64,000 nucleotides of DNA. Origin: Listeria ivanovii subsp. ivanovii. Its GTDB lineage: Bacteria > Bacillota > Bacilli > Lactobacillales > Listeriaceae. The translations under genes and the position numbers were made by a program. Where the stretch lies: NCBI RefSeq assembly GCF_900187025.1, contig NZ_LT906478.1:2650001-2714000 (forward strand), written 5' to 3'. Shown here in pieces: positions 57,859-64,000 of the stretch; the stretch's first letter is position 1, and each line of letters opens with the position of its first letter. Under the pieces are notes generated by a model. That model ran no database searches and was not told where the DNA came from. It saw only the letters and a list, made by a program, of their open reading frames with translations.

Positions 57859-59879
57859 ACGCGTACACCAGCTTTCGCGATAACTGATTCCACGCGGTCA
57901 GCAACATTTTCTGGTGTGAATCCGTAAGCATTAAACAAATCTTTCGCTGGTGCTGATGCGCCGAAGTGATCAATTCCTAACATATCTCCTTCAGCACCAA
58001 TAAATTCTTTCCAACCAAATGTAGTTCCAGCTTCAATTGCAAATCTCGCAGTCACTTCCTTTGGTAAAATACTTTCTTTATAGTCGTCACTGGTTTTTTC
58101 AAAGCGTTCCCAGCTTGATAAACTAACAACAGACACATCTAGCTCTCTTTTCGCTAATTCGTGCTTTGCCTCGATAGCAAGTGACACTTCCGAACCAGTT
58201 GCGATAATAATTGCATCTGGTTTCACATTACTTGCCGGAGCAACCACGTATGCTCCTTTTTCCACACCAGCATCTACTTCTGCTTGATCATTTTCAAGTA
58301 CTGGTAAATCTTGCCGAGATAAAACAAGTGCAATTGGTCCATCCGTATTTGTAGCAGCTAACTCCCAAGCAGCACGAGTTTCTTTGGCATCTGCGGGACG
58401 AATAACGGTAAGTCCTGGCATAGCACGAAGCGAGGCTAAATGCTCGATTGGTTCATGTGTCGGTCCATCTTCTCCTACCGCGATACTATCATGTGTGAAT
58501 ACATAGGTTACTGGAAGTTGCATAAGTGCTGCCATTCGCATTGCTGGACGAACGTAGTCTGAAAAGACAAAGAAAGTAGCGCCAAATACGCGCAAGCCAC
58601 TATGCAAAGCCATTCCATTCAGCATTGCTCCCATAGCAAATTCACGCACACCAAACCAGATGTTTTTGCCAGCTGGGTCGGCAATACTATACGCCGGGCT
58701 CGCGTCGATGAATGTTTTATTGGAGCAACCAAGGTCAGCAGAGCCACCAAAAAGTTCTGGTAATTCAGCCGCAATTGCGTTAATCATTTTCCCAGATGCA
58801 GAACGAGTCGGGGCACTTGCTCCAGCTTCAAAAGTTGGTAAATTAGTATTCCAGTCTGCTGCTACTTCCCCTGCTAAAACACGATCTAACTGGCTTGCGA
58901 GTTCTGGGAATTCTTTTTTGTAATTAGTTAACATCGTGTTCCAAGCACCTTCTAGTTTTTCACCGCGTGCTTTGTAATTTCTTAAGTAATCGCGAACTTC
59001 AGTTGGCACTGTAAACGGTTCTTCTGTCCAGTCATAATGTTCCTTAGCACCGCGCGCTTCTTTTTCGCCAAGTGGAGCTCCGTGACTTGCCGAGCTACCA
59101 GATTTAGTTGGCGCCCCGTAACCAATGACTGTTTTTACTTCAATTAGCGTTGGTTTCGAAGTTTCTAATTTTGCTTGGACAATTTTTTCTTGGATGGCAG
59201 CAAGGTTATTGCCATCTTCCACGCGAAGCACTTGCCATCCGTATGCACGGAAACGATCTGCGGCATTTTCACTAAAAGTAGCACTCAAGTCGCCATCTAA
59301 ACAAATATCATTGGAATCATATAAAACGATTAATTTTCCTAGTCCAAGGTGACCGGCAAGTGATGCTGTTTCTGATGCCACACCTTCCATTAAATCACCA
59401 TCTCCACAAATTGCATACGTATAATGGTCTACGATTGGATAATTAGGTTGGTTATACTGAGCTGCTAAATGTGATTCTGCTAGCGCCATACCAGCTGCCA
59501 TCCCAATCCCTTGTCCGAGCGGTCCACTTGTTGCATCGACACCTGCTGTCCAACCAAATTCTGGATGTCCTGGTGTCAAACTATCTAATTGACGAAATGC
59601 TTTTAAGTCTTCCATTTTTACATCATAGCCAAATAAATGAAGCATGCTATAAAGTAGCGCTGAACCATGTCCTGCTGATAAAACAAAGCGATCACGGTTA
59701 AACCATTCTGGGTTAGCTGGATTAAATACTAAATGTTTTGCAAATAGCATATAAGCCATTGGTGCGGCACCCATTGGCATTCCTGGGTGTCCTGAATTTG
59801 CTTTCTCAATCATATCAATTGATAACGAACGAATCGTGTCTACTGCTTGTCTGTCTAATGTTTTTTTCAAAACGGTCAT
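57855..59879 (-). CDS. tkt: Transketolase
   Basis: 674 aa. Thiamine diphosphate motif [20 protein letters not shown] (about 157-176) ending in the Mg-binding [17 protein letters not shown] near the N-terminus, the pyrimidine domain with [17 protein letters not shown], and [20 protein letters not shown]. Transfers two-carbon units between ketose and aldose phosphates. Its location in a sugar-alcohol PTS operon suggests a dedicated copy beside any housekeeping transketolase. GGAGATG precedes ATG 59879. Confidence 0.96.
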   Translation of the reverse strand: MTVLKKTLDRQAVDTIRSLSIDMIEKANSGHPGMPMGAAPMAYMLFAKHLVFNPANPEWFNRDRFVLSAGHGSALLYSMLHLFGYDVKMEDLKAFRQLDSLTPGHPEFGWTAGVDATSGPLGQGIGMAAGMALAESHLAAQYNQPNYPIVDHYTYAICGDGDLMEGVASETASLAGHLGLGKLIVLYDSNDICLDGDLSATFSENAADRFRAYGWQVLRVEDGNNLAAIQEKIVQAKLETSKPTLIEVKTVIGYGAPTKSGSSASHGAPLGEKEARGAKEHYDWTEEPFTVPTEVRDYLRNYKARGEKLEGAWNTMLTNYKKEFPELASQLDRVLAGEVAADWNTNLPTFEAGASAPTRSASGKMINAIAAELPELFGGSADLGCSNKTFIDASPAYSIADPAGKNIWFGVREFAMGAMLNGMALHSGLRVFGATFFVFSDYVRPAMRMAALMQLPVTYVFTHDSIAVGEDGPTHEPIEHLASLRAMPGLTVIRPADAKETRAAWELAATNTDGPIALVLSRQDLPVLENDQAEVDAGVEKGAYVVAPASNVKPDAIIIATGSEVSLAIEAKHELAKRELDVSVVSLSSWERFEKTSDDYKESILPKEVTARFAIEAGTTFGWKEFIGAEGDMLGIDHFGASAPAKDLFNAYGFTPENVADRVESVIAKAGVRV

Positions 59880-59903
59880 CTCCTTTAAATTCTTTGTGCT
59901 TAT

Positions 59904-60578
59904 TTACACATGTTTTTCTACGTCGGACCAAATGTGTACAAGTCTTTCTGAGTAACTTGTTTTATCTCGGTCGTGAAATAGTGCAGATGTTCCTAACACA
60001 TAAATATCTGGTAAACAGTCGCGCATTAAGCCTACTGTTTCTTTATTAATATTGCCGTCTACTTCGATTAGCGGCACGTGGACTTTTCCGGCTAATTTTG
60101 CTTTTAAGTCCCGCAATTTTTGAAGTACATTTGTTTGAAATTTTTGTCCTGCAAAACCTGGATTTACCGTCATCATCAGCACCATTTCCACATCATTTAA
60201 ATAAGGATAAATTGCTTCAATGGGTGTTTCTGGATTAATTGCAATGGAAGGTTTGACATTATAAGAACGGATTTTCCTGATTACTTCTGTTACATCGTCC
60301 GCCACTTCTGCGTGAAAAGAAATGTATTCTGGCTTCACTGGGCCAAACATATCAATATATTTAAGTGGGGTAATTGTAGCCAAATGTATGTCTAACGGAA
60401 TTTCTGTATTGTTCCGCACTATTTCCAAATATTCAGGACCGAGTGCAAGATTATTCACATATACACCGTCCATTACGTCACAGTGTAGTAGTTCCACGCC
60501 AGCTGATTCAAGACGCTTGAGTTCATCTCCTAAATGTAGTTGGTCGGCACACATAATTGAAGCGGCTATTTTCCTCAT
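59904..60578 (-). CDS. Ribulose-phosphate 3-epimerase family protein (copy 2)
   Basis: 224 aa from ATG 60578 (MRKIAASIMCADQLHLGDE); a GTG 4 codons earlier is part of the GTGAGG binding site. Diverged epimerase: HCDVMDGVYVNNLALGPEYL, DIHLATITPLKYID and MTVNPGFAGQKFQ are kept, but the terminal loop is VDGNINKET in place of VDGGIN. The catalytic Asp pair is present. It may act on another ketose phosphate, such as an allulose or tagatose derivative. Confidence 0.83.
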   Translation of the reverse strand: MRKIAASIMCADQLHLGDELKRLESAGVELLHCDVMDGVYVNNLALGPEYLEIVRNNTEIPLDIHLATITPLKYIDMFGPVKPEYISFHAEVADDVTEVIRKIRSYNVKPSIAINPETPIEAIYPYLNDVEMVLMMTVNPGFAGQKFQTNVLQKLRDLKAKLAGKVHVPLIEVDGNINKETVGLMRDCLPDIYVLGTSALFHDRDKTSYSERLVHIWSDVEKHV

Positions 60579-60586
60579 TTTTATCC

Positions 60587-61027
60587 TCACTTTCTTTCAA
60601 GTTCAGTAATTTTATCTAAGCGGCGTTTATGACGGTCACCAGCAAACGTTGCCTCAAGCCAAGTATCAACAATTAAAAGCGCCAATCCTTCGCCGATTAC
60701 GCGCTCGCCTAAACAGAGAACATTGCTATTATTATGTTCACGAGTAGCACGCGCTGAAAAAGTATCAGAAACAACTGCTGCACGGATCCCGTCGACTTTG
60801 TTAGCCGCAATACTCATACCAATCCCCGTTCCACAACATAAAATCCCCAGTTCAGATTGTCCACTAACTACTTGATTGGCAACTTCTTCTGCATAAGATG
60901 GAAAATCGACACTATCGTCCGTGTATGTTCCAATATCTACTACTTCGATATTTTTTTCACGTAAATGTTTCACAATGGCATCTTTTAGTCTACGTCCACC
61001 ATGGTCACAACCAATTGTTAATTTCAT
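60587..61027 (-). CDS. rpiB: Ribose-5-phosphate isomerase B / sugar-phosphate isomerase RpiB-LacAB family
   Basis: 146 aa. CDHGGRRLKDAIVKHL (about 7-22), the catalytic Cys in GILCCGTGIGMSIAANK (about 62-78), and HNNSNVLCLGERVIG. Interconverts ribose 5-phosphate and ribulose 5-phosphate; LacA/B relatives act on galactose 6-phosphate. Surrounding pentose-pathway genes favour RpiB. 8 nt before the second epimerase. Confidence 0.88.
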   Translation of the reverse strand: MKLTIGCDHGGRRLKDAIVKHLREKNIEVVDIGTYTDDSVDFPSYAEEVANQVVSGQSELGILCCGTGIGMSIAANKVDGIRAAVVSDTFSARATREHNNSNVLCLGERVIGEGLALLIVDTWLEATFAGDRHKRRLDKITELERK

Positions 61028-61084
61028 TTAATTTCACCTTCATTAATAGATTTTTTTCATTTAACACCTTATAATGAAATGGAA

Positions 61085-61112
61085 CCGAGAACATACGCGA
61101 ATATGTTCTCGG
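61085..61112 (-). terminator. Hairpin after the 27-codon small ORF
   Basis: Perfect 11 bp stem CCGAGAACATA/TATGTTCTCGG (61085-61095 with 61102-61112), 6 nt loop. Only a modest T content follows on the minus strand, so it may attenuate or process rather than fully terminate. Confidence 0.7.
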
Positions 61113-61119
61113 CTCATTT

Positions 61120-61203
61120 CTAAGGATGACTACTGTAAAACATCTGAGCCCGAGAAGCTTTGGATTCGTTTGCACGGTTATCCTTTTTTTGATGTTTTTT
61201 CAT
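61120..61203 (-). CDS. Small basic peptide of 27 aa, unknown
   Basis: Between the two same-strand genes rpiB and the zinc dehydrogenase. ATG 61203 has a perfect GGAGG 9 nt upstream (61213-61217), and TAG ends it at 61120, just ahead of a strong hairpin. The peptide starts MKKHQKKDNRANESK and ends QMFYSSHP: strongly basic, no membrane segment, no cysteine. No family recognised. The combination of ribosome binding site, stop and hairpin looks deliberate, but a chance ORF cannot be excluded. Confidence 0.5.
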   Translation of the reverse strand: MKKHQKKDNRANESKASRAQMFYSSHP

Positions 61204-61221
61204 ACAGCTCATCCTCCGTTA

Positions 61222-62265
61222 TTAAGATTTCACTAATACTTTAATTTCATTTCCTGCCATAACTGCCTCAAAAGCCTCGCGCCAGTCATCTAATCCATAA
61301 ACTTTAGTAATCATTTTGTCTGTATTGATTTTGCCATTAGCGAGTAAGTCCAGTGCTAAAATCCATGAAGAAGGTTTTTGTGAGCGACTGCCGATATAAG
61401 CAATCTCACGTTGAATAATTGACTCTTCATCAATCGCATTTTTCTTTTCAGCAAAAAGTCCTACTTGAACAAAATCGCCTTTTTTCTTCGTTAGTGGTAA
61501 TCCTTGATTTACTGCTGGTACTGCGCCAGAACAATCAAATACTCGTTCAGCTCCGTAACCATCTGTCATGCCAAACACAACTTCAGCCAAGTCTTCTTTT
61601 AAGGTATCGACAATTCGGTCTATTCCTAGTTCTCTTGCTAGGAGTAAACGGTCACTATCTTTGGTAATTCCTGCCATAATCACCGTAGCTCCTTGCGCTT
61701 TCACTACTTGAGCAAGTAATAATCCGATTGGTCCTGGTCCGAAAACAAGTACTGTATCATCTGGGCGAATCGTTGTTTTTTCAAGTGCAGAGTGAACACA
61801 GCATGCAAGTGGTTCTGTAAGTGCTGCCGCTTCAAGTGAAATCCGCTCGTCTAGTACGTGACAACTTTCCTCGCGAGATAAAACAAATTCTGCAAAACTA
61901 CCATTTGCTTGTGTACCAATGCCGCGACGATTGCTACATAAATTGTAATCACGTTCTTTACAATAAATACATTCCTCGCAAGTTTCAAAAGTTGTTTCAC
62001 TTGTGACGCGGTCTCCCACTTTGATACTAGTTACATCTGGACCAACTTCTACGACTACACCTGAGAATTCATGCCCGAGTGTAACTGGTGTTGTTGGATT
62101 TTTGTATTCACCTTTGAATGTATGGATATCTGATCCACAAATCCCAGTGAAGGCTACTTTGATTTTTACTTTGTCGCCGTAAGCTTGTGGTTCTTCCACA
62201 TCTTTTAGCTCCATTTGGTCATATCCGGGGTTTGTTTTTACTACTGCTTTCAAATTAATCGTCAC
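61222..62265 (-). CDS. Zinc-dependent polyol dehydrogenase (MDR superfamily), copy 1
   Basis: 347 aa. Catalytic zinc ligands Cys43 in GICGSDIHTF and the GHEF pair (about 68-71); structural zinc CEECIYCKERDYNLC (about 97-111). NAD-binding GPGPIGLLLAQVV (about 178-190). Resembles sorbitol/arabitol(-phosphate) dehydrogenases. Homologous genes in L. monocytogenes have been connected with D-arabitol and xylitol use via phosphorylated intermediates; which of the two dehydrogenases does which step cannot be read here. Start overlaps the upstream gene by 11 nt. Confidence 0.87.
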   Translation of the reverse strand: MTINLKAVVKTNPGYDQMELKDVEEPQAYGDKVKIKVAFTGICGSDIHTFKGEYKNPTTPVTLGHEFSGVVVEVGPDVTSIKVGDRVTSETTFETCEECIYCKERDYNLCSNRRGIGTQANGSFAEFVLSREESCHVLDERISLEAAALTEPLACCVHSALEKTTIRPDDTVLVFGPGPIGLLLAQVVKAQGATVIMAGITKDSDRLLLARELGIDRIVDTLKEDLAEVVFGMTDGYGAERVFDCSGAVPAVNQGLPLTKKKGDFVQVGLFAEKKNAIDEESIIQREIAYIGSRSQKPSSWILALDLLANGKINTDKMITKVYGLDDWREAFEAVMAGNEIKVLVKS

Positions 62266-63307
62266 CTTTCTGAGGCAATATCATCACTTTGTTATAATCA
62301 TGTTCTCTTGAAAGAATCATCTCAAACGCTTCTTTCGTTTCTTCTAATTTATAACGATGCGAAATCAGTGGTTTTAGTTTAATTCGACCTTGTTTGACAA
62401 ATTCAATCGAAGTCCGCCACTCTTCACCTGGAAATGGCGCCGAGTAAGAGTTCCAAAAACCTTTAAGCGTTAATTCGCGTCTGAAAATATTTTCAAAAGC
62501 TTCTTCATGTAAAAGTACATCTGCGTAAGCTATTCCGAGAAAACCGACTTTGCCTTTTTTCTTCGTTACAAGGAGACATTGTTCTTGGGTGATTTTCGAG
62601 CCGGCACATTCTAGCGCGATGTCAGCACCTAGACCATTCGTATAAGCTAAAGTGCGTTCTTTCAAGTCTTCATTTTTCGGATTAATCGTGTACCTGCAAC
62701 CGAATTCCTTCGCATCTGCTAATTTTTTATCACTGATATCAACGGCGATAATATCTTTCACACCTGCAAGAAGTAAACATTGCACGACTAAAATCCCGAT
62801 AGTCCCAATTCCAAAGACGATGGCTGTATCACCAAGTCTTGGCTCGATTCCAAGTACCCCATGCATTGATACAGCAAGCGGTTCAATCATCGCGCCTTCT
62901 TCAAAGTCAAGGTCGCCAATGGAAATGACGTTGTCCGCTTTCATTACGACATTTTCGGCAAAACCTCCATGGAAATGTGAGCCCACCATGCGGTAATTAT
63001 CACACAGCGAGAAGTCGCCCGCTTTACAATAATTACATTCCATACACGGTTCTAGTGGAATTCCTGCAACACGGTCACCGATAGCTCTATTTTCCACTTC
63101 GCTACCAACTTCTGTAATCACACCCGCAAATTCATGTCCCATAACAGCCGGTAGTGGATATTTCCAGCGTGTCTGCATTTTGTGAATATCTGATCCGCAT
63201 ATTCCAACCGCTTTTACCTCAACTCGTACTTCATCTTTCCCACAAATCGCTTCATCAATTTGTTCAGCTTTTATTACATTATTTTCGTATAACACAGCTG
63301 CTCGCAT
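62255..63307 (-). CDS. Zinc-dependent (galactitol/arabitol)-phosphate dehydrogenase, GatD-like
   Basis: 350 aa. GICGSDIHKMQ with catalytic Cys38, GHEFAGV, structural zinc CMECNYCKAGDFSLC (about 91-105), NAD-binding GIGTIGILVVQCL, and the segment FWNSYSAPFPGEEW, which I associate with galactitol-1-phosphate 5-dehydrogenase (GatD). Next to a galactitol-type PTS, so the substrate is a phosphorylated sugar alcohol. The ATG at 63307 follows a GAGGTGATAG binding site. Confidence 0.87.
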   Translation of the reverse strand: MRAAVLYENNVIKAEQIDEAICGKDEVRVEVKAVGICGSDIHKMQTRWKYPLPAVMGHEFAGVITEVGSEVENRAIGDRVAGIPLEPCMECNYCKAGDFSLCDNYRMVGSHFHGGFAENVVMKADNVISIGDLDFEEGAMIEPLAVSMHGVLGIEPRLGDTAIVFGIGTIGILVVQCLLLAGVKDIIAVDISDKKLADAKEFGCRYTINPKNEDLKERTLAYTNGLGADIALECAGSKITQEQCLLVTKKKGKVGFLGIAYADVLLHEEAFENIFRRELTLKGFWNSYSAPFPGEEWRTSIEFVKQGRIKLKPLISHRYKLEETKEAFEMILSREHDYNKVMILPQKGDD

Positions 63308-63343
63308 GTTACTATCACCTCTTCTATATCATTAAAACAAAAC

Positions 63344-64000
63344 TTAGAAAATAGCTGCCCAAGCTTGAGAGAATTTAAGAATAACCCAGTTAAAGAAGTT
63401 ACCACCCATATCAAGCGTACTTACTTGAGTTGCTCCTTTAGGGAATTCATAAACGCCTTTCATCATTTCTGTATGCACAAGACCAAAGTCAGTTGCCATA
63501 AGAAGTGCCAGTGCAATAACTACAGTTCCAGCTAAAACAGAATGAAGAATGTTACCTTTACGAGATGCTACAACGAATGATACGTAAAATGGAATAGTTG
63601 CCAAGTCACCAAATGGAAGTACTTTGTTACCCGGGATGATAACAGCTAAGAAAAGAGTGATTGGAACAAGGATTAAACCAGTAGAAATATTTGCTGGGTG
63701 ACCGATTGAAAGTGCTGCATCAAGTCCAATATAAAGTTCACGGCCTTTGAAGCGAGATTTCATGAATTCACGAGCAGATTCCGAAATTGGAATTAAACCT
63801 TCCATTAAAATTTTAACCATACGAGGCATTAAGAACATTACTGCACCCATTGACATACCCAGTTGCGCAACTGCCCCAACGTCGTAACCTGCAAGAAGAC
63901 CGATTGCAATACCTAGAATAAGCCCCATCATCATTGGTTCCCCGAAGATACCAAAACGTTTTTGAATTGTTTCTGGGTCAACGTGGATGTTTTTGATTCC
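63344..64000 (-). CDS. PTS galactitol-type subunit IIC, C-terminal part (cut by window edge)
   Basis: The frame is open from 63344 past the right edge; upstream codons read GIKNIHVDPETIQKRFGIFG, so no start is in the window. Membrane helices plus FMKSRFKGRELYIGLDAALSIGHPANIS and the VPITLFLAVIIPGNKVLPFGDLAT stretch (core PGNKVLPFGDLA) are typical of GatC, the sugar-translocating subunit for galactitol, arabitol or similar pentitols. 36 nt before the GatD-like gene, so one operon. Confidence 0.9.
   Translation of the reverse strand, partial: GIKNIHVDPETIQKRFGIFGEPMMMGLILGIAIGLLAGYDVGAVAQLGMSMGAVMFLMPRMVKILMEGLIPISESAREFMKSRFKGRELYIGLDAALSIGHPANISTGLILVPITLFLAVIIPGNKVLPFGDLATIPFYVSFVVASRKGNILHSVLAGTVVIALALLMATDFGLVHTEMMKGVYEFPKGATQVSTLDMGGNFFNWVILKFSQAWAAIF

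Overview
The window looks like a chromosomal segment of a low-GC Firmicute, almost certainly a Listeria of the L. monocytogenes group. The basis is gene content and order: rpsI-rplM-truA-EcfT/EcfA, then the alpha and S10/spc ribosomal superoperon, then a complete flavin-based extracellular electron transfer (EET) locus, an ascorbate-type PTS operon, tuf-fusA-rpsG-rpsL, and a pentose-phosphate/polyol PTS operon. I cannot fix the species. No rRNA, tRNA, CRISPR array, integrase or transposase was recognised.

Layout. (1) 1-4.1 kb, minus strand: rpsI (cut by the window edge), rplM, truA and the general ECF vitamin transporter module ecfT-ecfA2-ecfA1. (2) 4.1-7 kb: MgtC-like protein, acetamidase/formamidase-like protein, winged-helix protein. 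(3) 7.2-21.8 kb, minus strand: two transcription blocks, rpsJ through adk and infA through rplQ, covering 26 ribosomal proteins plus secY, adk, infA and rpoA. An unusual ~320 nt untranslated stretch lies between adk and infA, where Bacillus carries map. (4) 21.9-30.5 kb: EET locus. A minus-strand half (pplA, fmnB, dmkA, a second EcfT) diverges from a plus-strand half (ndh2, eetA, eetB, dmkB). Together these supply demethylmenaquinone, a membrane NADH dehydrogenase, membrane relay proteins and a surface flavoprotein. (5) 30.5-33.8 kb: metallophosphoesterase lipoprotein, DUF4003 protein, SUKH-domain protein. (6) 33.8-41.4 kb, minus strand: PRD regulator, EIIA-EIIB-EIIC, then phosphotriesterase-like, creatininase-like, KDPG-type aldolase and SIS proteins. 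This is a coherent catabolic operon for an unidentified substrate, with a perfect 18 bp palindrome (cre-like) just after its promoter. (7) 41.4-45.5 kb: an AT-rich cassette with one secreted 135-aa protein, three ABC-2-like permeases (one frameshifted), an ATPase and an anchored accessory protein, bracketed by two nearly identical terminators. This is the best candidate for an undescribed system. (8) 45.5-50.1 kb: tuf, fusA, rpsG, rpsL. (9) 50.1-56.9 kb: accessory block with two dGTPase-family paralogues (one frameshifted at an A7 tract), a GNAT acetyltransferase and two convergent LPXTG surface proteins. (10) 57.2-64 kb, minus strand: galactitol-type PTS IIC (cut by the window edge), two zinc dehydrogenases, a 27-codon small ORF, rpiB, two ribulose-phosphate 3-epimerase paralogues and transketolase. 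These look like one route from phosphorylated pentitols into the pentose phosphate pathway.

Starts were revised from the longest open frame where a ribosome binding site pointed downstream (truA, ecfA1, infA, rplO, rplR, rpmC, rpsS, rpsJ, pplA, eetA, the PRD regulator, tuf, rpsG, rpsL, both LPXTG genes, the second epimerase). All family assignments come from reading motifs and recalled homology; no search was run.
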